A DNA stretch of 64,000 nt from Argentina anserina. Lineage: Eukaryota; Streptophyta; Magnoliopsida; Rosales; Rosaceae. Shown here in pieces: positions 10,540 through 22,600 of this stretch; within the stretch, counting starts at the first letter, position 1, and every line of letters begins with the position of its first letter. A model generated the notes under the pieces. That model saw only the letters and a list, made by a program, of their open reading frames with translations, did not search any database and was not told where the DNA came from. Made by a program: the position numbers and the translations under genes. The stretch lies in NCBI RefSeq assembly GCF_933775445.1, contig NC_065872.1, forward strand, positions 20,274,001 to 20,338,000, in the 5' to 3' direction.

Positions 10540-12564
10540 CATTTGAAGTGTCACCAGTTGAGATAAATTTTGGTTAGTTCCTGAGACTTTTTCCATAGTG
10601 TTTTTATCCATATTTACTTGTAGGAATTTGTTCTTGCATAATTTTTAAGAGTTTAAAATGCTATACTTTTGTGGATGTATCATGTCAGATGGTGTTGCAT
10701 TGTCAATATACATGCTTTGAAGTAAGAAAAAAGAAGTGCTGATTTCATAGGTTGCTGGTTGCAGCAAGCTTTCGTGGGGATCTTTCTCTGCAAGAAACAA
10801 AAAAAAAAAAGGATAATGAGATGATGTATAAAATCACTCTTTCCAGACCTGAAGGAGTAGGAGTCTTTGTTCAATTAACGTGATACTTCATCTATGAACT
10901 TTGGAAATAAATAGGAGGAGACCATCAATTTTAATCATTTTCATGTGTTTTATTGAATTTCAGCGTGATATTGAACCACATTTCTTGATATATATGGCAA
11001 ACAATTGCATTTATGGATCTGTTATCATTTTACATATATGATTATCTTCATCTATGGATGATTAGAATGAGTACAAAAGAATGTCTCTGTAATCTGTCTA
11101 AGTTCCTAGAGTACCCCTAGTGGAATTCAAAGCGCCTCAGTGCCTTGTGACTGAGCTCAACTGATGGCATCTGCAGCCTTTGCTAACATTGCCTTCCCAC
11201 ATAACTGATTCTTAGCTCCAGAAACTAAGAGACAACTTAAGAAGAAGAGAATATCAGATAGCGAGAAACAACCTGCTTAGATTATGTACCGTACCAGTTG
11301 TTCTGCTGCTGTTTAGAAGAACAGCGTTAGATATATGTATTGCTCACTTCTGTACTTACATCCAGGATACTTGGACATGATTAAGCTGATACATGCTGAT
11401 AACATTTCCAGATAAGATTGAAGCCTGTTGGATCAGAAACCACAGTATCTACAACGGTCTCAGTACTCACAACAATAGAGCCTTAGTTTTAGTTAAGCTC
11501 GGTCACCTTTAGCAGCTTTGGATACTGCGGTCTACTACGTATAGTAGAAAGTGAACAGATGTATACCGTATACATACTATGTCTGGGAGATTTACGAAGG
11601 CATATATGAGTGTTACTACTAGCAGGTAGTTCTTACTGTTGCTCAGACTTGCCGATTTCTGATACCTCTCCTGGATGCTGTTTATACAGCTTCCATGGAT
11701 GAGTAGCAAAGCGTAGATCAGACCCTAGCAGCTGATGAATATACCAGAATGTATTAAACCCGGTTAGTTATTAGATTCGACGCCAACATTCGTATTTTCC
11801 TTTCAGTCGCCCTCAAAGTTACGCACAATGACCTCCGTACCAATTTGGAGAAGTTAAGATCAAATAGAAATTTAATCCGCCACTTGAAAGGCACCAAGAT
11901 ATAGACAAGCACGATTAAGACCTTTAGATACAGAGGTCGTAGTATCCTGATATAGACAAACAAGATCCAATTTGTTCCATATTTTAAGATTAATCACTTT
12001 TAGACTTGCTGCACATAGTTGCACTGGTCTTTATCCTTTGGGAGAAACTGGTAAACTAGGCTATTAGACCAATTAGTGCTGATATTTCGGAAATAAAATG
12101 CTTGAGCATACGTTGTATATGAGTAGTGGCACTCACAATGACATATTCTAAGAAAGAAGGTTAAACCATTTTCACTCTCATTTGCATTTCTTTCACTCAG
12201 GTTTTCGTCATTCATGTTCAAAGCTCCAATATGTCACTTATTTAAAGAAGAAAAATCAATGGAACAACAATGAACAATTGAGTTGTGACATTTGTAGTGA
12301 GTGCCAATATCTCTTGTTATTACAAGCAAAATTCGTGTCCCGATTTAGTGATCATGTTTCTAATTCACAAGGACCTCAAAATTAAGTTTTTCCCATCAAC
12401 ACATGTCTCATGAATTAGAAATCTAACAAAACAAGAACCCGGTCTTTCAGTCATCACTTTCATCAGTTGGTTTCGAGTCTCATACTCTACCTAAATCCTT
12501 TCTAAGTACTCTAAGAAGCAAAACCAATACACATTTGAAGACTTCTTTCCTGTAAAGCTCTATC
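10540..12564. other. About 2 kb without a recognisable gene
   Basis: Mixed-composition DNA with only short open frames, none showing a known motif. The part at 11,100-11,760 is less AT-rich and contains a small hairpin near 11,298-11,325 (TGTTCTGCTGC ... GAAGAACAGC). It could be transcribed, but nothing supports a product. Confidence 0.3.
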
Positions 12565-13740
12565 TCACAGATTTGCCCTCATTGATTTAAGAACTGCCGG
12601 GCCTAATTCTTGGTCTTCATATTGTTGTTGTTCTTGTAGCTGTTGTTGTTGCTGAGATGCGAGACGACTTACTAATCTATCCAAGGCTTCTTTCATCCAC
12701 CAATGCTGACATACTTCTCTTGCTTCTTGAACATTCATCTATATATCACAAACACAACACACATAATCAGCAATTTGAACAGGAAAAAGGTCATGAATGC
12801 GTAAACAAAACAAAACAAGAAAGTGAAGAAACACTGAATGAGTGGATTTGTTCACACGTACCCATATTCTTTGGCGCAGATTCTTCTCCGGCCAGAAATC
12901 TAACTGCTCCTTGACATGTAATGGGAACATGTAACCTTCATAGTAAGCATCATGGGATTTGCTCTTGAAACTCCACTTACCCAATTCAAACTGGAAAAAT
13001 AAACTCACGGTTTAAGTAACCATACTCATCAATGAATAATCAACTTAACAAATTAGTGTTTAGTAGCAATAGAAACTAACCTCAATGGTTCCTCGTACCC
13101 CGGCTTCCTCCAGCGTCTCTCGAGAGGCTGCCCCTTCCTTGGATTCATCTATTTCCCACCCTCCCTGTTATGAGTCAAATGGAAATTGAGTGATTCAGAA
13201 TCAACGAGTGCAGGAACTCGAATATGATTTACTGTATTGAAACAAGCAACTTTAAATACCTTAGGGAAGAGCATCCTTTTGCCCTTTTGTGAAGTAATGA
13301 CAAGAACTTCTAGTTCTTTTGCACCATCATCCATTGATAGACTCTGCTTGGAATTTTTATATCTATATGGAATACATCTGCAACAATACTGACCTCTGTG
13401 AGTAACCAAACATATACAGATAATCTCAATTAGTTCCTCATTAGTTTTTCTCCTTTTTCAAGTTTCAGGGAGCTGAAATGTGTATTATTACTGTTCTTTA
13501 GCCACTAGAAGAGTGAAAATTCATCTCTACCGTGTCATCTACGTAAACCCAACTTCGCTTACAGTTAACAGTTGCTCAAAGACAATTAAAACTCAGATAA
13601 AAATTATCCGCTTGTGTGAAACTAAAGAGAGTGGGAGAGATGGAGACGAACCCCACGACTTGGCGACGACCTTTGCTGTAACGCTGCAAGTGCCTTCCTG
13701 TGCGAGAAACCATGTTTTCTTGAGATACCACAGCTACCAT
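12565..13740 (-). CDS. Nudix hydrolase, plant NUDT12/13/16-like, complete five-exon gene
   Basis: Five exons read in frame on the minus strand: 13652-13740, 13260-13377, 13081-13164, 12862-12990 and 12565-12738, total 594 bases, 197 residues. All introns show GT-AG. The N-terminus carries SRTGRHLQRY and QVVGCIPYRYK. The Nudix box starts at the exon 2/3 joint: GGWEIDESKEGAASRETLEE followed by AGV, matching GX5EX7REUXEEXGU with its metal-binding glutamates. Exon 4 has YEGYMFPLHV and the WPEKN segment. The Gln-rich C-terminus follows EALDRLVSRL. The family hydrolyses nucleoside diphosphate derivatives, and its plant members are often predicted mitochondrial; substrate and location cannot be read here. 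Length and order are normal, with no break. Start chosen because the ATG at 13738-13740 begins the conserved N-terminus and lies below a TATA box. Confidence 0.93.
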
Positions 13741-13820
13741 GTTTAGTAGTTTCCTTTTCTTTTAGCTTTAGTTATGGGATGGAAGTGACTCTTGGAGCTA
13801 TACGAAACCAGCAGAGGGGT

Positions 13821-13828
13821 CTTATATA
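13821..13828 (-). promoter_or_regulatory. TATA box of the Nudix gene
   Basis: CTTATATAAG at 13821-13830 reads TATATAAG on the minus strand, about 80 bases upstream of the Nudix start codon. That leaves a plausible short 5' UTR. Confidence 0.6.
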
Positions 13829-13830
13829 AG

Positions 13831-14455
13831 CAAAAACAAATTTCCTTTTCTGGTACAGAAAGGAACAGAATCTTTGGAAATCAAAACCATATATGATATT
13901 AAAACCAAGAAAATGCTAATATTATATGTGGTGTGAGTAGTGACAGAGGTAAGAAAATGAAGTATTTGAAATATTGGTTTAGGATACAGTGTTTTGTGTT
14001 ATCCCAAAAAGGACAGCTGAACCACTTCAACAACAATTGTACGCATATATGGATTAAGGCCAATCGAAATAGAAATCTTTTTGAACAAATAAACAAGTAT
14101 AATAAGATTATTGTGAGTCGACTTGTGACACTACACCTGGTGTTCTGGTGATTAGTTTTACAGACATAATGGATAACAGAGGGTTATCATTAAGGAAGAA
14201 GGTAATATAGGGGCAAGAGGTAAGTTGGTAATGGGACCATATTTGATTGGGAAAATGATAAAAGGGACCATTCCATTTCATTGTTTTGTTGGTATTTGAT
14301 GAAGGTTGTGGCATGCATTCAAAAGAGTACGTGTCAATGACACATAACTTCACTTCTTTCCTCATTTCGTTATCAACCAAAACTTCTTCACACCAATCCT
14401 CTTTTATGGCTCCATCGTGTCTATGCACTTAATACCCGATATTCAAGTCAATAAT
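13831..14455. other. Gene-free spacer between the Nudix promoter and solo LTR copy B
   Basis: AT-rich upstream region. Short open frames on both strands lack motifs. The last five bases (14451-14455, ATAAT) are the left target-site duplication of the LTR. Confidence 0.4.
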
Positions 14456-16162
14456 TGATATGAGCACTTTGTGCGACGTTCTTAACATGTTTTTACCTCA
14501 ATTTATACTTTGCTTAGCCCTTATTGTTGTACTATTGAGTCATTGAGTCGTAGTAAGAGAATTGGCGGTATTGGATGCATTTTTGTGCTTACATGAGTTA
14601 AAAACGCATAATTGGTCTAGAGTCCTAGTTTGAGTAGGAATCCTTGTAAGACTAGGAAACCCAATTGGATTAGGAGTCTTCATCTTTCTACGTTTTGGTC
14701 GCATTGACGATATTTTGAGAGTTCTTCTTGCCCTAGGAATCCTTGTTAGGTTTCGAAACTAATTATCTCTTACTTATGATTTTATTTTCTTATTTTCAGA
14801 TTGGATTTAAGAGATAATACTAGAGGAAAACAAGGAGAAGCCATGCACATGGAGTCCTATCATTAACAAGTCATGCAACAATTAAATAGAAGAGATAATT
14901 AAAGAAAAAGAGATGGAGCCAAGTCATGCAACAATTAAATAGAAGATGATCATTAAAGGAATAAAACATGGCATGATTTAGGGAATAAAATATGGCATGA
15001 TTTAGGAAATAAAGCATGACATGATTTAGGGAGATAAAACATGACATTATTATAGGAAGAAAGAGACAAGTTCAAACCCTCCATTTTTCCTCTATATATA
15101 TATGACTTTACCTCTCAAATAATATAACTTCTCATTTGCATTCAAGAGCCAAAACTCTACTAAGATACTACATCAAACATCCTTCACCAAAACAACAAGC
15201 CGTTCTCCCCATATACAAATTCCATCTCCACCGAAATCACCATTGAAGACACACTTCCAAGGTTCTTACAACGTGTGATTCTCGCAACTCTTCTTCATGG
15301 GTTTGTTCGTTTTTGATTTTTTACAATATTTTGTCTATAAAGATTGTAGTATGATGTTTGTGTGGGATTATTGTTTTGTATTAAGAATTAAAATTTTCAG
15401 ATTGTTTTATTGGATTTTTGGATCTTTGCCGAATTGATGGTTTCCTATAATTAATGAGTTTGTATTTCTATTGTTGTAATCTAATCATCTTTCTCATACT
15501 TTTAGATAATTTTCAGATATGTGCATATGAATTTAGTGCTTGGATGCAATCCCTAAGATTGTGTTTGAGTGCTAGATTCATCAACCATATTGACACAAAT
15601 CGAATCATACCCTAAGTAGGTTCGGTGGTATGATTCGATTTGTGTTGATTAAAAGTGGTAAAAATTCTGGAAATTTGCATGTGAAACCATGGTGGGTGAC
15701 GCCATACATGAAACATGTATCCAACAAAGATTCGGTGCTTCAATGTAATCTTGTTTGATTTCTACTCTAAGTATTATTGAATTCGATTGCATGCAAATTT
15801 AGTTTAGGCCCTAAGTCAATCTAAATGTTAATTGAAATCTTGCATGATTAGATGATCCCCTAAGGTTCTAAAAAGTATGTAATTAGTCGAATTAGAATGC
15901 ATGATAAGTTCAAACTTGTAATTATGTGGTGTAATGGTAAATGTGGTTTAAATTTGTTAAAGAGAAGTCGATCAAGTATATAATAATAATGGATTTATTT
16001 TCATTAGTAGTTAATAATCAATCGAAACCTCCCCAATTATTTGTTAACACTAAAAGTTTAGAGTTCCGTTCAATTCTCCGGACTGAACGATCCATGCTTA
16101 TTCTATACTAACGATGATATTTTATAGGGTTTATTATAGACGTTTTAATTAACGCTCTATCA
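14456..16162 (+). repeat. Solo LTR (1.7 kb), copy B, with 5-bp target-site duplication
   Basis: Starts TGATATGAGCACTTTGTGC and ends CGCTCTATCA. It is flanked by ATAAT at 14451-14455 and ATAAT at 16163-16167, a perfect 5-base duplication. A TATA run at 15094-15105 marks the U3/R region, and CGGACTGAACGATCC lies in U5. There is no internal region, so this is a solo LTR left by LTR-LTR recombination. It shares ends and U5 motifs with copy A in inverted orientation. The size suits a Ty3-type large-LTR family; superfamily is inference. Confidence 0.88.
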
Positions 16163-16226
16163 ATAATATCCAAAAAATACTTACCATTCAAATGAATAAA
16201 AATTATGTTGCTGCATATGGTGGGAG

Positions 16227-16792
16227 CTAAGTAGCACGGACAGGGACACGAGTGTCCATATTGGACACGATTCGATACGTAGACACGACATATAGAAAAT
16301 TTTTTGGATACGGACACGTGGTAGACACGTTAATTAAATATTATTTATAATATATATATATATATATAATTAATTTTTAAATTTGAAAGTATTTAGATGT
16401 ATATATATGTTAAAGTGTGCATTAAAATGATGAAAACATAACTTGTTGGAATGGCTAAGGACTTGATAAGTACCTTGGATAACCAAGTTTCGAATCCCAC
16501 CACAAGCATTCTTATTTTTATCACCAGTTTCTCTCCTTATATATATTAAAGTGTGCATAAATATAACAAATACTGAATCAATGGTTGAGGAGTTGTTGGG
16601 TACCTTGGATGACCAAGTTTTGAATCTCACCATAAGCACTTTCACTTTTATCATGAGTTGGTGCGTGTCCGATTCAGATACTCGCGTGTCCGGGCCGTGT
16701 CTAAAGTCAGTTCGCGTGTCCGAGCGTGTTTGTGTCCGTGTCCGTGTCGGACACGCAATACGCTACCCAGAAACCGTGTCCGTGCTTCATAG
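16227..16792. mobile_element. hAT-like non-autonomous element with GTGTCCG subterminal repeats
   Basis: The left end CTAAGTAGCACGGACAGGG pairs with the right end, whose reverse complement is CTATGAAGCACGGACACGG. Both flanks carry GGTGGGAG (16219-16226 and 16793-16800), a perfect 8-base duplication typical of hAT insertion. Both ends are rich in short GTGTCCG/CGGACAC repeats, a usual transposase-binding layout. There is no coding capacity. A second family member lies at 24587-25192. Confidence 0.8.
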
Positions 16793-16800
16793 GGTGGGAG

Positions 16801-17828
16801 GCATTTCATCACCCGCGTACCTTTACATAAAAAGTTAACTATATATCAAACAAGAACAAAAAGAAGTTAAACTTAGGCATATACTAGCATCCCATTACCG
16901 GGGTAGGTTGAGAATGAGAGAGCGGCTATGAGCTGCTCAGAGTTCTCTCGGTTTTCAAAACCTAGGTGAGATTGGATGGCGGCACCTTACTATTTGGCAA
17001 GGCGGTGATCGTAGTTGGGTTGTCTATGACAACAACAATGGAAAGGTTTCTGTTGTTGATCGTGTTAGCGGCGAGAGACTATGGTCTGGTGGTTTCTCTA
17101 ACTATGTCGGTTTTCGATTATCGGCAACAGCTCGGGCTAGATAGGCGTTGATTGTGTGGAGGGAAGTATGGGCGCTACACTTTCGTGGTGTCAAAGACTT
17201 GGCTGCAGCAAATTCAGTCCTCTATCAGGGGCTAAGGCCGACGGTGGGGAAGAGGCGGCAGCTCTCGTTGGGCTGGGTTGTATATTGGGTATTCTAGTGT
17301 GGAGGCGGGCTTAGTCTTGGCGGAGCAGATGACTGGAGGTCGGGGCCAACAAAGGTAGTTGTGATTCAGGATACCGAGCAACTATGCGGCGTTGTTGGGA
17401 TGTTTCAGAAATCTTTGAGTTGGGTTGGAGCGTGGGCTTTTAGGCTTGGGCATTAGTTCAGCTTTAGTGTGCATGAAAATGGTCCCTTTTGAGTTTAGAC
17501 CTTGATCGGGACAACCTTGTCAACTCTATGCCTAAGCGATACTTTGGAATTTGAATTATTTGAATTTTGGTTTATTTGTCTGTACTTGAGGTCTCTAGGC
17601 AGGCGGTAATCCATATAAGTGAATAGGTTTTTTTTTACTTCCATAAGCCATCTGTTGATAATATAAAGGGTTCTTATATTGCGAACATAGAGAAGGGGAA
17701 ACATACAACATGAATCATCAAAATCTAGTTTCCTCACAAGACATTCACCCGACATAGAAGAGATAAATGTATACAAAGTTCTTTCTTTTTACTGATTAGT
17801 GAAAAGCTAGGGATAAAATGAAAAAAAA
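16801..17828. other. Unexplained G-rich stretch, possible retroelement relic
   Basis: From about 16,900 to 17,460 the plus strand is G-rich and unlike its AT-rich surroundings. One frame reads VVYDNNNGKVSVVDRVSGER before it is closed by stops. It resembles neither the nearby genes nor the LTRs. It may be an old LINE or retroelement fragment, but no RT or endonuclease motif is visible. Confidence 0.25.
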
Positions 17829-19158
17829 GGGGTAATTCGTTATACACCCAAAAATCTACACCCATTTGAAATTAAACCCACCACTTTATTTCTATAAGAT
17901 AGACACTTTAATAAATTAATTTTACTATATATTAAATCCTACTTTTTGTATTATTTACACATATTGTCACCATTCAAATATAACATCAATATAATGAATG
18001 AGCTTAATCGACTCTAAGTCTTAAATACCTTAATTATGAGATTTCTTTTCTTTAAATCTTTAATACTAACCATTATGCTGTTTTCAATCAATTTCATAAT
18101 TATTGAGAAAATTAGGGAATTTTTCAATAAATTAATGAAAATGTTAGGAGAAAATGAATTATTCTAGCTCCATATATATATATATATAAGGTAATTAAAA
18201 TCATAAATAGGATATATGGATAACTTTTTTTGCCTATATGTATATGATATCTAACTATAAAGGTTCGTTTTGTAGTACTTGAGTTTTTGAAACTCATCTG
18301 ATATATAGAAAATTTATTTTATGTTTGTTTTCATTGATAGGTCTATATTAGACTCCAATTTAGATTATACATTTTCGTTAAGTATACGCCTCTCTATATT
18401 ATACCTATTTTTAGTTTGAAGGTTCAAGGTTATATTACTCAAGCCCTACTTAATAGGTAAATTAGAAATGTAAATAGCTATGAGTAAAAAGTTCTATCTG
18501 TCATAAAAATATACCTAAAATGAAGAGAAAAGTTAGTAAAAAAAACAAGATCACCATGTACCTTACATATAGATATCATTAGTGTTTGTATAGAGTAGAG
18601 ACACACCAAATGTGATTTTAAAAGTGGAAATGCAATCCAATTCGAAAAAAAACAAAGTTCTTTGTCTCATTTCTTCCCCTTCTCCAACCCTTTGTTTTTC
18701 TTCAGAGTAATTCTTCATCAATTAGTCCACTGAGCCACTTGCAAGAAAAACCAGATATGCTTGTATGCTTCCCTTTCTTTGAAGCAAGTAGAAAGTTCAT
18801 TCTCAGGCATGGTTCAAATAAAATGAGACTTTGCACTATATATAAAATCTTAAAAATTATCTGTCAAAAACTACCTATACAATAGGGAATAAAAAAATTA
18901 TACAACTGAAATGCTTATATAAAGAGCATATATATACAATCAAGGTACAAAATTAAGAAAGTAAGATTGCAATTGATTATGATCGATGCATTTAGTTATA
19001 GCTAAAATTTAGTTCAGGATTTAAATTCAAATTTATGTTGAAATTGAGAAAATACCAAATTTAGCTTTATACAATATGAATGGCAAAAAGGTGAAGACAG
19101 AAAAAATGAATAAAAATAATAATGAGAAATGCTATTATATATTTGAATTGGGTGTAAA

Positions 19159-19189
<31 letters not shown>

Positions 19190-19656
19190 CAGTTTCTATC
19201 CAGAGTGAAGCTTCACTCTGGAATTACAGAGTGAAGTTCCAATTTTGACACACTTTTCGGTCAAATGTTTTCACCATAAGCGATTCAATATTTAGATATG
19301 CTATTCAAGATCATCTATACAAAATTTCATCTAATTCGGACATCGTTAAGGTATTGAAATTAGATTAAATCAATGAATGAATTAAAACTGTTCAACGTGT
19401 ACCGTTCGTGTAAATCTCAATTTTGAAAGCTCAAGCCATTGTCAAATTGGATGAAACTTTGTAGAGATGATCTTGAATACCATACGTAAATATTGAATTG
19501 CTTATGGTGAAAAATTTTGACTGAAAAGTGTGCCAAAATTAGAACTTCACTTTGTAATTTCAGAGTGAAGCTTCACTCTGGATAGGGACTGTATATATAT
19601 ATATAGTGGGTTTAGTTTAAAAGGAGGTCTTCAAAATCGATCTCTAATTTTCTCAA
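17829..19656 (+). repeat. AT-rich 1.42-kb repeat, copy 1, interrupted by a MITE
   Basis: Begins GGTAATTCGTTATACACCC and ends GATCTCTAATTTTCTC. Removing the MITE at 19189-19592 leaves about 1424 bases, matching an inverted copy at 61671-63101 (about 1431 bases) along its whole length. Shared landmarks include AAGATCACCATGTACCTTA and TTGAAATTGAGAAAATAC. The two ends show a weak inverted similarity around GTGGGTTTA. It has no coding capacity; class unknown. Confidence 0.75.
19189..19592. mobile_element. Fold-back MITE with long terminal inverted repeats
   Basis: Starts ACAGTTTCTATCCAGAGTGA and ends with its near reverse complement (ACAGTCCCTATCCAGAGTGA on the minus strand). The inverted similarity continues inward for well over 100 bases on each side, including ACACTTTTC and CACCATAAGC motifs, so the 404-base element can fold on itself. 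Each tip contains a perfect palindrome around GTGAAGCTTCAC. It is inserted in a TA-dinucleotide run, so the duplication cannot be read. The MITE-free copy at 61.7-63.1 kb supports the boundaries. Confidence 0.85.
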
Positions 19657-19673
19657 AAAAAAAAAAACATTAC

Positions 19674-22600
19674 CTTAAGCTTCTCAAACTTTAATTGTAA
19701 CCAGAGGCAGACCCATGTGAAGGGCCGCTTGGGCTGCATCCGATATAAGATTTTGACAAAAAGACCCCTAGGTATATATACAATAACAACTCATATCATC
19801 TTTTCAATCTCACTACTTGTTCTTGTTGTTGGTTGGTTTTAGCTCTGTATATTCAGTTAGCTCAGATGTAGATGCAAGTATTGAATCTTAGCAACCAACC
19901 CAACTACCCAAGTTAAAATCTGTGACATTCTTTTTATTTAAGATCGATTATTCTGTGATATTTGGCTTGGATTTTGTAATATAACTGATTTTTTTTCGAA
20001 TATATATATATATATAGTTATCAAGTTTATGCCTTTATTGTCGGACACATCTTATTCATGATCAAATACCATTTTTTGTGTAACCACCTGTATTTTTTCG
20101 CCTTTTTCTCATGTTGAGAGTCGTACTAAGTGGAGCGACTCTAAAAGTTGATTTTTCAATGTGTAAGTTTTCGGGAAAACTTCCTTCAAGAAAGATGTTG
20201 AGCTCGTCGATACAAGTTTGTGGACATGCGGTACGCATAAATCAGAGTTCGTGTGAAAAAGTTACGAATCAAAAAGGATATTTAGACATTTTTGGAAAAT
20301 AGTATAAACATGGGAATTCAAGAGAAAAAAGGGGAGAAAAATCAGAAATTTTCGGGGCGGGTACTGTTCATCCGAAAACCCAGCCGGATCTTCTCTCCCG
20401 ACGATCTTCATCGTCCGGCGACGCCACGGCGTGGGCAACCCACCAAAATGACCAGAACGATGTCGCCTTTCGTTTGAGCTAGGCCCCCAGCCGAGTCGAC
20501 CATCGTGCACAAAGCTACAACGGCTAGAAGGGCTGATGTCGCCGGCGCCGCCGTCTCCGGCCACCCCAAGAGCTTAGGACCACTTCCTTCCCCTTAATTC
20601 CCTCCCTCTGGTTTCAATTCCAAGTACCTAGAAGATTGAATTGAGCTGCAAGATCGAGTTTCACGATTCAAGACACCGTCAGCATCTTAGCCATTTTCCG
20701 GCGACTTCCCGACCGAAATGGACTTCAGTGCAAGTATGAAAAATGTGTATTTTTGTGTAATCTATAACTTTCATGTTGGAGTTGAGTCGTTTTGGAGTGG
20801 TTAGAGGTGGTGCGCGTGGGCCCACGTGCAACCATTGCGGCGCGTATGGAGCAGCGCGTGCTGTCGTTTTTGGGGCAGTGAGTCACTCCATCGAGTAACA
20901 TACGTCAATACAAACTTATTGATGTCTTAATTGTTGAATTTGGTTATTGTATGAGGTTGTGGATTTAGATTATCGTTGGTAGGAATAATGTGTTATTGCC
21001 GTAAGCATTGCGTTCATTTAAAGTTGGTTGCTATGTGTTTGTATCAACATATGGTAGATATGATGTTGAATATTTACGTTGGTTTTGGGGTTAGGTTGCA
21101 TACTCGTGGTAGGGTTGTGATATTAATTGATTGGAGCGATTTGTTGGTTATTTGCTTGTTCTCTATTAGGCCCTATCAACTCGGTCATTCCATTAGAATT
21201 AACGAGACATAGTCATGGGAATGGGGAATGAGATTTCCAGAAGTTGAACTACGAGTGGCTTGATCCATTTCAAAAGGGTACATTGGCAGCCTGACCACGG
21301 TTGGGTGCAACCACCATTATTTTAGATTAATTATCGTTTATTTAATGATTTACCTTGGGTTTCAAAACGTAAATTCAAGTTGGGTTGTTACTATGGTATC
21401 AACAATGTACTAGAGGAATGGTGTGTTTGAACATTTAGTTAGTTATCTATGAACACGCTGTTTGATATTATGTCCGGGACAGTGATTGTATATCGAATTA
21501 CGAGTGGCATTCGGGGTTATGTTATGAGACTTGCGTCGGATCCTTTGAGGCGAGGGTATAAAACCAGAAGAGAGGGGATGAACCGGCAGAACAGGAAGAG
21601 AGGAGATGAACTGGCAGCAGTATCGATGTTACCGAGTCGCTAGAAGAGAGGGGATGTATAAGTAAATTCCCGATAGAGATTTAGAAAGGAGAGGATTGGT
21701 GACTCGTCGAGTGTTGTGTGGTCTCGTGTTTGTTCCGAGTGGACGTTGTTTTAAATATAAATTCACATGGCTCAATGTTTAAAGAATGTTATATGATTGT
21801 TATTGACCCCGTCGTCTTAGTGGGTTGGGTGGTTGTGGTTTAAGACGAGCTACATGCTTCAGGGGTCCAATGATTTAGGTAACGAATATTGCATACTCCG
21901 TCATGTATTTTGAATTATATTTATAATTTTGTGATTGTGGAGGTTGAGAACTTGTGGGGAGCACGAAAGCTCTGCGAGTTGAGTTGATCTGAATAGTGTA
22001 GAAGTATCGCTTTTGTGCAGGTATGGTTGGCTACTTTTAAGAGAGACTGCCGACATTTTTGGTATATCTCATTTGACAGTGGTCCTCGCACGATTTGCCT
22101 CAATAATAGGTAATTTTGGGGCCCGTCGTGTCATTTTGTTTGGGAAATTTATTAACTATCGAAATGATGGCTGATATTCTACATTGAAAAAGATCTTACC
22201 GATAACATTGACAATGATTATGTAATTGCAGAGTTTGAATTGAGCAGGTCTCATAAGGTACAATTTAGATAGCCCAGTGTTGCTTATAGCATATTTATGC
22301 TTGTTGTTTTCAATCACAGAGTTCGGGTATATATCGCTCCCGTTGTATGTTTTTATTGAAAATAAAAAAAGGCATGAGGGTGAGTCTCACCTAAAAAAAA
22401 GGTCCTTATCAACTAGCCTAGACCACTTTTGGATCCTGGATCCACCTCTGATTATAACCTCATATACTGCTCACGTCCTTTTGGGTGACAAGACCTGGAC
22501 TGTACCCTTGCAAGAGCTTTCCCAACTCCAGCAAATTTCTGCTTCCTCCCAACACTGAAAAATTCATGGTCATCACTTCTTTTACTCTGAAGATGCATCT

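Noticed and set aside
10345..10611. Thr-rich (minus) and Val-rich (plus) open frames over the GGT-rich segment
   Set aside because: They are other readings of a glycine-codon repeat; only the Gly-rich frame ends in a sensible stop and has normal protein composition.
19160..19190. Target-site duplication for the fold-back MITE
   Set aside because: Both flanks are TA dinucleotide runs, so duplication length and identity cannot be read.
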